This document shows, piece after piece, positions 28,744 through 38,445 of a DNA stretch of 52,641 nt. The stretch spans positions 1-52,641 of the forward strand of contig CABZRA010000005.1 in the NCBI GenBank assembly GCA_902527995.1. The letters run 5' to 3'. The DNA comes from an uncultured SAR86 cluster bacterium (GTDB lineage: Bacteria > Pseudomonadota > Gammaproteobacteria > Magnimaribacterales > AG-339-G14). Under the pieces are notes generated by a model that was given only the letters and a program-made list of their open reading frames with translations, did not search any database and was not told the DNA's origin. Positions within the stretch are counted from its first letter, which is position 1. Every line of letters begins with the position of its first letter. The position numbers were made by a program, and so were the translations under genes.

Positions 28744-29751
28744 ATGAAACAAATTCAACTGTCTAAACCAGGAGGTTTAGAAAATCTAAAAATTACGGAA
28801 GCTGAAAATCCAAAGCCTGGCTCTAAAGACGTGCTACTAAAAGTAAATGCCAGTAGCTTGAATTATCATGATCTTATGGTTGCACTCGGCTTAATTCCTA
28901 CTGAGGACAAAAGAGTCCCTCTCTCAGACTCAGCAGGAGAAATCGTTGAAATAGGTGAAGAAGTAACTAAATGGAAATCTGGCGATAAAGTAATGAGCAT
29001 GTGTTTTCCAAATTGGGTCAACGGGCCGCCAAAATACGAATTGTTAAGTTTTATAGGTGATAACCAAGATGGTTATGCAACTGAATATATTTCAATTCCA
29101 GAAACTGCCATTACTAAAATTCCTAACAACCTTACATTAAAGGAAGCAGCAACTTTGCCTTGTGCGGGTCTGACCGCGTGGCGCGCTCTTGTGGATGAAG
29201 GAAATTTAAGATCAGGAGAAACTGTTCTAGTACAAGGTACTGGAGGTGTGTCGGTATTTGCTCTTCAACTTGCAAAAAGTTTTGGAGCAACTGTAATTGC
29301 TACATCCTCTTGTGATGACAAACTTGAAAAACTTAAGCGACTTGGTGCTGATCATTTAATCAATTACAAAACACATCCAGAATGGGGCAAAGAAGTTTTA
29401 AAATTGACTGACAACGTAGGGGTTGATCACGTCGTAGAGGTAGGTGGCGCTGGAACTTTCAGTGAGTCTGTACGTTGCACAAAACTTGCAGGTCACATTG
29501 CCTTGATAGGTGTTTTAAGTGGTCCTTCGGTAAGTGAAATTATCTTACCAAGAATCTTTCTAAAACAAATCCGATTAAGTGGTATTGCCATGGCAAACCA
29601 AGACTCTCAAATTGCGATGATAGAGTATTTAGAGGAAAATGAAATTAAGCCAGTTATAAGCGATAGTTTTGATCTTGAAAATTTAGCAGCTGCATTTCAA
29701 CATCAAATTGATAATAAACATTTTGGGAAAATTTCAATTGATATAGGCTAA
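28744..29751 (+). CDS. MDR-family NAD(P)-dependent alcohol dehydrogenase / quinone oxidoreductase-like
   Basis: 335 aa; LPCAGLTAWRALVDEG, VLVQGTGGVSVFALQLAKSFGATVIATSS. Confidence 0.9.
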   Translation: MKQIQLSKPGGLENLKITEAENPKPGSKDVLLKVNASSLNYHDLMVALGLIPTEDKRVPLSDSAGEIVEIGEEVTKWKSGDKVMSMCFPNWVNGPPKYELLSFIGDNQDGYATEYISIPETAITKIPNNLTLKEAATLPCAGLTAWRALVDEGNLRSGETVLVQGTGGVSVFALQLAKSFGATVIATSSCDDKLEKLKRLGADHLINYKTHPEWGKEVLKLTDNVGVDHVVEVGGAGTFSESVRCTKLAGHIALIGVLSGPSVSEIILPRIFLKQIRLSGIAMANQDSQIAMIEYLEENEIKPVISDSFDLENLAAAFQHQIDNKHFGKISIDIG

Positions 29752-29779
29752 GCCTTATGACAGTATTTATTGTTATTTT

Positions 29780-31837
29780 GTGAGTGGTGAGTTGAAAAAA
29801 ATAATTTCATTATTTTTGATAATTTTATTAGTCAGCTGTTCTGATGAGTCATTATATATAGTTCAAACGCCAATAGATAAAATTAAAGATCCCAATGCAG
29901 ATTACAATGAAATAAGAAACGCTTATTTTGGTGATACTCATGTTCACACAAAACATTCCTTCGACGCTTACCTCTTTGGTACGACTGGTTCGCCATCTGA
30001 TGCTTACCGCTATGCTAGAGGTGAAACTGTGAAACATCCTGCAGGTTTTGACATGAAATTGGTTGAGCCATTAGATTTTTACATGGTTTCAGATCATGGG
30101 TTTTTTATGGGAATGATGGAGGCTTACGCAGATACGTCTACCGAAATCTCAAATGCTCCAGGTGCTGAAGCATTTCATAATATGAATGCTCCAGAAAATT
30201 TAACTCTTGAAAACGGAGCCACTAGGCTTAATACTTTTGCGCAAACTCTTCAAAACTTTTTTCTCAATCCCAGATCCTATTTTGATCCGGAGCTTTGGCA
30301 AGCTGTGCTTACCAATAACTTAGCTAGAGGCTTGAAGATTTATGATCACGACGTGCATTTATCAGCTTGGGCTGATGTTGTAAAAGCTGCAAATGACGCT
30401 TACGATCCAGGAAATTTCACTACTTTTATTGGTTATGAGTTTACAACTTCTACTGATGTAGCTAATGAAAATTTACATAGAAATGTAATGTTCAAATCTT
30501 CAAATGCGCCAAAGCGACCTTATACAAGAATTGATTCAATTAACCCGGAAGATCTCTGGACTTGGATGGATAAGATTAGAGAACAAGGCATTGATAGTAT
30601 CGCCTTTCCGCACAACAGTAATGGATCCAATGGACAAATGTTTGAGATGGAAACTTTTTTTGGAGAGCCTTTATCAAAAGAATATGCTGCCTTGAGGATG
30701 CGTAATGAACCAATTGTTGAAATGACACAAGTAAAAGGCACTTCAGATACGCATCCATTATTATCACCAAATGATGAATGGGCAGATTTTGAAATCATGG
30801 AGGCAAGAATAGGAAGTATCCCTCCAGCTTTTAGTTTCCCTGCGGGTGGCTATGTCAGAGATGCCTACGTTCGAGGGTTGATGTCTAATCAATTTGGCAC
30901 GGGAAATCCTTATAAGTTTGGTTTGATCGGTGCAAGTGATACGCATGTAATTGGTGCGGGGCTAAGAGAAGAAAATTATTGGTCCAAAATCGGACTGGTT
31001 GACGCAGATCCTCGAGCTAGAGGTTCGATACCTGTATCAGAAGAAGATAGAAACGTTGTTCCTAATAGAGGCGGTGTTTCATTTAAAGAATTTGAACAAG
31101 GAGACTACGTCATTGGAGGTTTGGAAAACTGGGGCGCTTCTGGATTAGCAGGCGCTTGGGCTGAGGAAAATACCAGAGAATCAATTTTTAATGCCTTCAG
31201 AAGAAAAGAAACATTTGCAACTTCAGGTCCAAGAATCTTAGTTAGATTTTTTGGTGGATTTGATATAAACGAGCTTACTTTTAGTGACGAAGATATAATA
31301 AAGTCAGCTTATGAAACAGGGGTGCCAATGGGCGGTGACATCTTTGCAGAAGAAACAGACAAAGCACCAAGCTTTCTTGTCTGGGCTCAAAGAGACGTTA
31401 ATGGCGCTCCATTGCAAAGGGTGCAAATAATTAAAGGTTCAATCAGTCGAGCCGATTCTAGTCCTACAGAGAAAGTTTATGATATTGCCTGTTCCGACGG
31501 GCTCCAAGTGGATCCAAAGACAAACAGATGTCCTGACAATGGCGCTCGTGTCGATATCGAAACTTGTGCTGTTTCTCAAAACGTTGGATCAGCTGAATTA
31601 AAAGTGATTTGGACCGATCCCGATTTTAATAAGGACGATAGTTCATTTTATTACGTAAGAGTTTTAGAGAATCCTACATGTAGATGGTCAACGTGGGATG
31701 CCATTCGTGCAGGTTTTAAACCTAGAGAAGACCTTCACGATACAATTCAAGATAGAGCTTGGAGTTCTCCAATCTGGTACACCCCAGATAATGCCGAGAA
31801 TCCTCCTCCCATCAGAATAAACGCAGAAAGGCTTTAG
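29780..31837 (+). CDS. DUF3604 lipoprotein (PHP-like putative metal-dependent hydrolase)
   Basis: 685 aa; lipobox LLVSCSDE; NAYFGDTHVHTKHSFDAYLFGTTGSPSDAYRYARG, GASDTHVIG. A downstream TTG may be the real start. Confidence 0.9.
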   Translation: MSGELKKIISLFLIILLVSCSDESLYIVQTPIDKIKDPNADYNEIRNAYFGDTHVHTKHSFDAYLFGTTGSPSDAYRYARGETVKHPAGFDMKLVEPLDFYMVSDHGFFMGMMEAYADTSTEISNAPGAEAFHNMNAPENLTLENGATRLNTFAQTLQNFFLNPRSYFDPELWQAVLTNNLARGLKIYDHDVHLSAWADVVKAANDAYDPGNFTTFIGYEFTTSTDVANENLHRNVMFKSSNAPKRPYTRIDSINPEDLWTWMDKIREQGIDSIAFPHNSNGSNGQMFEMETFFGEPLSKEYAALRMRNEPIVEMTQVKGTSDTHPLLSPNDEWADFEIMEARIGSIPPAFSFPAGGYVRDAYVRGLMSNQFGTGNPYKFGLIGASDTHVIGAGLREENYWSKIGLVDADPRARGSIPVSEEDRNVVPNRGGVSFKEFEQGDYVIGGLENWGASGLAGAWAEENTRESIFNAFRRKETFATSGPRILVRFFGGFDINELTFSDEDIIKSAYETGVPMGGDIFAEETDKAPSFLVWAQRDVNGAPLQRVQIIKGSISRADSSPTEKVYDIACSDGLQVDPKTNRCPDNGARVDIETCAVSQNVGSAELKVIWTDPDFNKDDSSFYYVRVLENPTCRWSTWDAIRAGFKPREDLHDTIQDRAWSSPIWYTPDNAENPPPIRINAERL

Positions 31838-31850
31838 TTCTTTTTAAAAA

Positions 31851-32660
31851 ATGCTTCGCAAAATAGCTATTTTTCTTGTTATTGGAATTTTAATTCTTAG
31901 TTTAGATTTGACTTTTTCCAAATTTAAAGACGAAAAGATAATTTATGTCACTGAAGAGGAAATTTATAGCCTTATGAACTCTTGGGCATTGCAGGTAGGT
32001 CGTAACCCAAATCCTGAAGAAGCAAAAGCGGTCATAGATAATTTAATAGAGGAAGAAATTCTTTATCGAGAAGCATTAAGATTAGGATTGGACGCTAATG
32101 ACCAAATCATCAAAAGAAGATTGGCTCAGAAGTTGATGTTTTTGAAGCAAGAATCGAAAGGAACCAAGCTCACGGATTTAGAGATTTCAGAATTTTATGA
32201 AAACAATCTTGATAAATATTTAATCCCCGAACAGTACGATTTCACTCATGTTTATTTTTCTAAAGAAGATGAAGGATCGGCAAGAGCACAAAATGCTAAA
32301 GCTCTTCTAGATAAGTCTCAAGAAATTAAAGGAGATGTTTTTTTTCTGGGTAAAAATTTTACAAACAAAAGCCCAAAAGAGCTAAGAAAAGATTTTGGGA
32401 TAAATTTTTCATCAGAACTTGAAAATCTTAAATTAAATGAATGGTCGCAACCCATTGAGTCTACTTACGGAAGTCACTTAATAAAATTAGTTGGATTTCA
32501 AGCCGCAAGAATACCCGAACTTGAGGAAATCAAACCAAGAGTAATGGTAGACCTAGAGTTGGAAAGAAAAGATTCAACTCTATCTAACTATCTGAATGAA
32601 TTGAAAGAAGATTATGAAGTTATTATTAGCCGAAACTTAAAACAAACTTATAGTGAATAG
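31851..32660 (+). CDS. Periplasmic PpiC/parvulin-type peptidyl-prolyl isomerase
   Basis: 269 aa; N-terminal TM/signal; EAKAVIDNLIEEEILYREALRLGLDANDQIIKRRLAQKL chaperone region; WSQPIESTYGSHLIKL parvulin C-terminus. Confidence 0.87.
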   Translation: MLRKIAIFLVIGILILSLDLTFSKFKDEKIIYVTEEEIYSLMNSWALQVGRNPNPEEAKAVIDNLIEEEILYREALRLGLDANDQIIKRRLAQKLMFLKQESKGTKLTDLEISEFYENNLDKYLIPEQYDFTHVYFSKEDEGSARAQNAKALLDKSQEIKGDVFFLGKNFTNKSPKELRKDFGINFSSELENLKLNEWSQPIESTYGSHLIKLVGFQAARIPELEEIKPRVMVDLELERKDSTLSNYLNELKEDYEVIISRNLKQTYSE

Positions 32661-33597
32661 ATTTAATTTTTGTTTGCTCCTTTTTTTACTATCCTCAGTA
32701 GTTAATACCCACGAATTTAATCCGGCACATCTTGTTGTTAATGAAAAGGAGGATTTCGAATACGATGTAACTTGGATGTATCCCTTACGAAATTTGGGAC
32801 CTGTAAGTTTGTCTTTACCTAGGGATTGTGAATCTAATTCAATCGAAGCTTTTCAAGAAAGTAAGTATTTGACTGAAAAAATATCCATGCAATGTAATAA
32901 TTCAATTAAAGGGAAAAGTATTTTTATTAATGGATTGTCAATTTTAAATGATGCCTTAGTTACTATTAAATTTTTAAATGGAGAAAGATTTGAGGGCTTG
33001 GTTAGCTTAAAAGACTCCAAATTAACCATTCCAAAAGAGGCGCAAGTTTTTCCAACAGGTTATTTTGCCTTGGGAATTGAGCATTTAATCGGCGGGCCTG
33101 ATCATCTTCTCTTTGTCTTTGGATTACTATTTATTGTTTTTGGTTGGCAAAATTTAATAAAAACCATCACCGCTTTCACTTTAGCTCACAGCATTACATT
33201 AGGTTTATCTGTATTTGAGATTGTGAGCTTACCGTCTATTAGTATTGAAGCATTGATTGCTCTAACTATTATTTATTTAGCTCTAGAAATAGGAGAGGAT
33301 AAGGAGAAAAATCGTACTCCATGGATTATGGCCTTTGCATTTGGCTTACTTCATGGTTTTGGTTTTGCAGGAGCATTGAGTGAAATTGGAATTGCTAATG
33401 AACAATTATTACTTTCTTTGCTTTTCTTCAATATTGGCATCGAAATAGGGCAGCTAATAATGATTCCAATTTTTTTAATAATTATTTGGCTGCTCCAAAA
33501 GGTAAAGCTAAATTTTTCCGTAACCAAACTATCATCTTATGCTATTGGTGGAATGGGCAGTTTTTGGTTAATTGAAAGAGTCCTTGGAATTTTCTAA
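32653..33597 (+). CDS. HupE/UreJ-family membrane protein
   Basis: 314 aa; GIEHLIGGPDHLLFVFGLLF, FTLAHSITLGLS, FGLLHGFGFAGAL; GTG start overlapping the PpiC stop. Confidence 0.9.
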   Translation: MNRFNFCLLLFLLSSVVNTHEFNPAHLVVNEKEDFEYDVTWMYPLRNLGPVSLSLPRDCESNSIEAFQESKYLTEKISMQCNNSIKGKSIFINGLSILNDALVTIKFLNGERFEGLVSLKDSKLTIPKEAQVFPTGYFALGIEHLIGGPDHLLFVFGLLFIVFGWQNLIKTITAFTLAHSITLGLSVFEIVSLPSISIEALIALTIIYLALEIGEDKEKNRTPWIMAFAFGLLHGFGFAGALSEIGIANEQLLLSLLFFNIGIEIGQLIMIPIFLIIIWLLQKVKLNFSVTKLSSYAIGGMGSFWLIERVLGIF

Positions 33598-33624
33598 AAA
33601 AAAGGCTGCCGAAGCAGCCTTTTA
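33596..33624. terminator. Rho-independent terminator after hupE-like gene (bidirectional)
   Basis: AAAAAAAGGCTGC-CGAA-GCAGCCTTTT. Confidence 0.88.
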
Positions 33625-33631
33625 AAAAGCT

Positions 33632-34441
33632 TTAAGTTAGAGGTATTTCGCCTGAATTGTAATTTACAGGTGTTTCACAACTAACCACTTCATCAAATGC
33701 GTTTTGAACGTCCATGCCAGTAGCTAAAAAGTTTGCGTTGCCTGCATCTCTTAATTCGGCAGACTGATGAAAGTTACCCCAGAAAAAATCTAATTCTTCT
33801 GTCTCATAATCAGGTGCCAAAACTGCATAAGTGTAAGGCGCGCCTAACGAGTTTTGGTCAGCTTCTATCCAAGCCTCAAATTGATCGATAACCGCGATCA
33901 ATTCATCTGCTCCTTGTCCTTCGTTATATGAACATTGTTGATAATCTGAAGAAAAAGAAGACAAATCAAAAGTTCCTAAAGCATCTCTATCTCTTCTTAT
34001 ATATGCATCAAAAGAGAAGGTATCTGCTTTCGAACCACAAGCCAGAATGTCAGCAGTGGATTCTGCCCACTCAGTTGTTTTATCATAACCTTCCCAGGTT
34101 TCCCAACCGGCTTCTGCATCGGCTTTAGAATTCCATACCAGTTGCCAAAAACCATCTCCAGCTGCGTCTTCTGGTTTATCGCCTTCGAAAGTAATTCCGT
34201 AAGCTGCCACTAAGGTTGAATTAGTTTCGACCAACAAGTCTTGCCACTCGGGAAGCATATCGCTATTAAAATTTTCTACTGACCAATTTTCGCCATAAGT
34301 ACATGGAACATATTCCATATAAAATTTTTGGGGATATTCTTCGGATCCAAGATCTGCATAAGTCATTTCTGGCTCAGAACTGCATGCAGAAAAAATGGTT
34401 AGAGTTGTGATCAAAGTTAAAATGTATAACTTATTTTTCAT
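33632..34441 (-). CDS. Lipoprotein of unknown function, possible distant relative of the 23960-26094 family
   Basis: Start moved to ATG 34441: MKNKLYILTLITTLTIFSACSSEPE lipobox; SD AACGGAGAG; duplicated internal layout. Confidence 0.75.
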   Translation of the reverse strand: MKNKLYILTLITTLTIFSACSSEPEMTYADLGSEEYPQKFYMEYVPCTYGENWSVENFNSDMLPEWQDLLVETNSTLVAAYGITFEGDKPEDAAGDGFWQLVWNSKADAEAGWETWEGYDKTTEWAESTADILACGSKADTFSFDAYIRRDRDALGTFDLSSFSSDYQQCSYNEGQGADELIAVIDQFEAWIEADQNSLGAPYTYAVLAPDYETEELDFFWGNFHQSAELRDAGNANFLATGMDVQNAFDEVVSCETPVNYNSGEIPLT

Positions 34442-34537
34442 TTTTGTACTCTCCGTTAAAATTAAAATGAACATTAAGTATCCTCCCAAAAAACTGGACA
34501 ATCAAGCGTTGGCGATTACAAATTTGTAGGTTTTAAT

Positions 34538-35398
34538 TTAAGAACTTAAGTTTTCAATTATTTGATTCTGCATTATCTCTAAGTGAGGATTTGGTCCACT
34601 ATTAAAAATTTTTTCTAACATTTCCTCGTGGTCAGGATAATCAAGAATTCCTCTCTGATAACTAATTCTAGCTTTTATATTTTGCCAATAATTTGCAACG
34701 TTTGGTAATTCCGGCATCTCCAGGAGGCTTTCCAATTTCATTTCGGCTAGTCTGTTAAAACAACACATTAGATTTATATCAGCATGGCTAAATTCGCCCA
34801 GTAAAAAATTTTTATCTTTTAAATTTTCTTCAAGCGCAATCAATTCCCTAGTAAATCTTTTGTAAACAATTGGTCCTATTCTCTGTTTTAAAGAGAAAAA
34901 ATACATCATTAAGAAAGCAATTTTTCTATCTCTTCGAGGATGTTTGAAAATTATCCTCAAAATAGATCTAAATTTTAAATTTTTAATAAGATCTTCTATT
35001 AGACCAGTGGAAAACAATGGAACCATGGTCCCCAAACTTTTTCCCATTCCCACGCCTTCAGTGATAGTGGTATCTTCTACCCATTTTTTTAGCTCTCTCC
35101 TCTTGAAAGGATCTTGTGGCCAAAGATTTATCTTATTGTCTCCATCTAAATCATCAATTCTTTCAATAATATAAGCGCTGTCACGAATAATCTCATCGTT
35201 GAGTTTCAAAACTGGGACAACTGCAGTGGGATTTATATTTTTAAGAAAATCATCAGCTAGATTTCCAGCTTCATCACTGTGATCGCAAAGCTTTATTCTC
35301 TCACTTTTAAATTGCAATCCCTTTTCATATAAAGCTACTCTGACCATTTGACTACATAATGACCAATGGGCATGATAAAGAGTAAGCTTTTGATTCAT
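34538..35398 (-). CDS. Glutathione S-transferase family protein
   Basis: 286 aa; LTLYHAHWSLCSQMVRVALYEKGLQFKSERI...NPTAVVPVLKLNDEIIRDSAYIIERID. Confidence 0.9.
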   Translation of the reverse strand: MNQKLTLYHAHWSLCSQMVRVALYEKGLQFKSERIKLCDHSDEAGNLADDFLKNINPTAVVPVLKLNDEIIRDSAYIIERIDDLDGDNKINLWPQDPFKRRELKKWVEDTTITEGVGMGKSLGTMVPLFSTGLIEDLIKNLKFRSILRIIFKHPRRDRKIAFLMMYFFSLKQRIGPIVYKRFTRELIALEENLKDKNFLLGEFSHADINLMCCFNRLAEMKLESLLEMPELPNVANYWQNIKARISYQRGILDYPDHEEMLEKIFNSGPNPHLEIMQNQIIENLSS

Positions 35399-35472
35399 TT
35401 ATTAGCTTTAAATTAAATTTTTTTTCTAGAAAGTATTTAACTTATACTATATTCAATAAAATTTTAAGGAAT

Positions 35473-35859
35473 ATGTTAGACAAAATTTTTCTTACATTGT
35501 TTGGATTGGAATGGTTTGGTTTTGGCGTTCTCGGTCTGTTCTTTCCTGACGTAATTGCGGGAATGCTCGGAGTAACATCTTATTCTGAATCAAATCTTTA
35601 CTTGAACGAAACTCGAGCGTTATATGCTTTCTTTACTATCTTGGGTTTGATGTCACTGATGAGTATTTTTAATGTAAATTTAAGAAAAAAGGTTTATTTA
35701 ACTTTTGCAATTTTAATGGGAAGTTTTTTAATTGGCAGATTGTTAAGCTTTGGCTTAGACGGCAGTTTTTATGGAACTTCAGCATTGATTTTTGTAAATG
35801 AACTAATTGTCTTTTTAATAGCTTACTGGCGTTACTCAAGAAGAGAATTCATCTTCTAA
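35473..35859 (+). CDS. Small multi-TM membrane protein, unknown (DUF4345-like?)
   Basis: 128 aa, about four hydrophobic segments; abuts convergent 35860 gene. Confidence 0.7.
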   Translation: MLDKIFLTLFGLEWFGFGVLGLFFPDVIAGMLGVTSYSESNLYLNETRALYAFFTILGLMSLMSIFNVNLRKKVYLTFAILMGSFLIGRLLSFGLDGSFYGTSALIFVNELIVFLIAYWRYSRREFIF

Positions 35860-36804
35860 CTATAAGGATTTTTCTATAAATTCAAACGCATCTTTTTTTG
35901 CTGCTTTCCTAATATTCCAGTTTCCACCAGTCCAGGCCCCTAAAGCCGCAATTTTTTCGAATAAAACGATTCTGTCCTCCATAGTGTTGCCCGGTAAAAT
36001 TTCACCGTCGTCGGTTTCGTAAGTGATGTCGCCTTCCTTATCAATTCTTGCGAATTTTTCAGTGTTTGGAATAATGGAATCAGGCCAAAAAGTTTTCGGC
36101 ATCACAGAATCAAATCCATGGAGTCCATCTTCATAAAGTATATATCGACAATCACCTCCATTATCTTTGATGCCTTCAGTTAGTCGTTGAGCAAGTGAAA
36201 AAGGAGTGTAATCATCTTTGCCTCCCAATAAATTTAGTATCGGTGAACCAGACCAGCGCATTTCTTCTGGCCAATAAATTGCTAAAGGGTAGTAATTCAA
36301 ATGCAACGCAAATCTCTCGCCATCTGGCGCTAATTTTTCAGCTAGTGGTAACCAAGCAGAATATAGAGACGCTGCCCCACCTAAACTCCATCCACAAATC
36401 CCAATTTTTTTATTATCTAAGTCGGGATGTCTAGATAAAAACTTCAATGCCTCATAAGCATCAGCCATTAACATTGCGTAGGTAACAGACAACTGATCTT
36501 CAGTCGTGCTTGTCACTCCCCTTGCATCGAAACTATCTACTTGAAAAACCGCATATCCTGCTTCCAAAAGTTGAATCATCATCTGATATTGGGCTCCGCC
36601 CCAGCCGCCACTGTGATGTACGCAGACCATACAAGACAACTTGCCCGAAAATTTTTCTGGGAATAACAGCCAGCCCTTGGCGTCTTGTGGAGGAGAATTT
36701 TTGTAATCTTTTATGATTTGATGAAACTCGAAAGGGTTAGAAGATTTATATTCTATATACCCGTATTGACCTTTTTGAAAATTTAAATCTTCGTTCATTA
36801 ACAA
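35860..36804 (-). CDS. Dienelactone hydrolase-family alpha/beta hydrolase
   Basis: 314 aa; CMVCVHHSGGWGGAQYQ, KIGICGWSLGGAASLYSAW, EDGLHGFDS. Confidence 0.88.
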   Translation of the reverse strand: MLMNEDLNFQKGQYGYIEYKSSNPFEFHQIIKDYKNSPPQDAKGWLLFPEKFSGKLSCMVCVHHSGGWGGAQYQMMIQLLEAGYAVFQVDSFDARGVTSTTEDQLSVTYAMLMADAYEALKFLSRHPDLDNKKIGICGWSLGGAASLYSAWLPLAEKLAPDGERFALHLNYYPLAIYWPEEMRWSGSPILNLLGGKDDYTPFSLAQRLTEGIKDNGGDCRYILYEDGLHGFDSVMPKTFWPDSIIPNTEKFARIDKEGDITYETDDGEILPGNTMEDRIVLFEKIAALGAWTGGNWNIRKAAKKDAFEFIEKSL

Positions 36805-36874
36805 CTCCTGTGAAGGGAAATATTACTATTTATGAGTATGATATAACATTTAAATTTGGCATAATAAGAAACCT

Positions 36875-36897
36875 TTTAGGGTCGGCCCGGCCCTAAA
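36875..36897 (+). promoter_or_regulatory. Stem-loop in pckA 5' leader
   Basis: TTTAGGGTCG-GCC-CGGCCCTAAA, 10-bp stem with one G:U, ending 13 nt before the pckA ATG. Confidence 0.6.
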
Positions 36898-36910
36898 TTT
36901 TGGGAGATAT

Positions 36911-38434
36911 ATGAATCATAATTTACCATCAGATTCTCTGCTTGAAATCGCTTTAAAAAATGGCGAAGGGACTATTGTAAAAAGTGGAGCGCTAGTCGTT
37001 ACAACTGGAAAAAGAACCGGAAGAAGTCCAGCAGATAAATTCATTGTCAGTGATGACAAAACTCGTGATGTAGTGAATTGGGGTCATGACAATCAACCTA
37101 TCGAATCTCAAATTTTTGAAAAACTTTGGGATGAATCAGAAGAATATCTTAAGGACAAAACAGTTTTTACATCCGACCTTCACGTTGGCGCCAGTGAAGA
37201 ACATTACCAGCCAGTGAGAGTTGAAAATGAATTGGCTTGGCATAACATGTTTTGTCAAAGCTTATTTATAAGACCAAATTCATTCAATCCAATTAATAAA
37301 CCCACATGGCATTTGAGGTGCGCTCCTAATTTTGTTTGTGACCCTAAACGTCACGGAACAAATTCGGATGGAACTGTAATGATAAATTTTTCAACAAATC
37401 AAATTTTAATTTTAGGCATTGCTTATGCTGGTGAGATGAAAAAATCTATGTTTAGTGTAATGAACTTTATTTTACCTGAAAGCGATGTCCTCTCCATGCA
37501 CTGTGCAGCCAATGCAGGAACAAATGGAGATGTCTCACTTTTTTTTGGTTTATCGGGTACTGGGAAAACCACTCTCTCAGCAGACCCAGACAGATGGTTG
37601 ATAGGAGACGATGAACATGGATGGGGTGACGGAATTGTATTTAATATCGAAGGTGGTTGTTACGCAAAAACTATAGATTTGTCAGAAAAAAATGAACCCG
37701 TGATTTGGAATGCAATTAAGCACGGATCAATCATCGAGAACGTTGTTTTCAATCCAAGCTCGTTAGAGACTGACTATTCAGATACATCTCTTACAGAGAA
37801 TGGGCGTTGTGTTTACCCTCTCAGTCATGTAGATCAACATCTAACAAAAAATTATGGAGGCGAGCCAAACGCAATTATATTTTTAACCTGTGATTTATCA
37901 GGTGTTATGCCTCCAGTTTCTATTCTTTCAAAAGAGCAAGCAGCATATCACTTCTTAAGTGGTTACACGGCAAAAGTTGGATCTACTGAACTTGGTTCCA
38001 CTTCGGATATTGATTCAACTTTTTCAAATTGTTACGGGGCTCCCTTCTTCCCAAGAAAGGCACAGGTTTATGCTGATTTGTTGATGAAAAGAATCGAAGG
38101 CTTTGGAAGCAAAGTGTACATAGTGAATTCAGGTTGGACTGGCGGTTCTTACGGCGTTGGTTCAAGATTTAAAATTCCTACAACTCGAAGCATAATCAAA
38201 GCGATTCAGTCGGGAGAAATTGAAAATAGCTCCAGAGATAAACTTGATATTATGAACGTGGAAATACCAACAGAGTTACCAGGAGTAGATACAAATTTAT
38301 TGAACCCTAAAGAAACCTGGTCAAATTCAGATCTTTACAATAAAGCTGCTGAAGAACTTGCAACCAAATTTAATGAAAACATCTCTAAATTTGAGGTGTC
38401 AGATGAAATAAGAAATTCTGGGCCTGTTTTATAA
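36911..38434 (+). CDS. pckA: Phosphoenolpyruvate carboxykinase (ATP)
   Basis: 507 aa; [45 protein letters not shown]. Confidence 0.97.
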   Translation: MNHNLPSDSLLEIALKNGEGTIVKSGALVVTTGKRTGRSPADKFIVSDDKTRDVVNWGHDNQPIESQIFEKLWDESEEYLKDKTVFTSDLHVGASEEHYQPVRVENELAWHNMFCQSLFIRPNSFNPINKPTWHLRCAPNFVCDPKRHGTNSDGTVMINFSTNQILILGIAYAGEMKKSMFSVMNFILPESDVLSMHCAANAGTNGDVSLFFGLSGTGKTTLSADPDRWLIGDDEHGWGDGIVFNIEGGCYAKTIDLSEKNEPVIWNAIKHGSIIENVVFNPSSLETDYSDTSLTENGRCVYPLSHVDQHLTKNYGGEPNAIIFLTCDLSGVMPPVSILSKEQAAYHFLSGYTAKVGSTELGSTSDIDSTFSNCYGAPFFPRKAQVYADLLMKRIEGFGSKVYIVNSGWTGGSYGVGSRFKIPTTRSIIKAIQSGEIENSSRDKLDIMNVEIPTELPGVDTNLLNPKETWSNSDLYNKAAEELATKFNENISKFEVSDEIRNSGPVL

Positions 38435-38445
38435 AATTTTAACCC

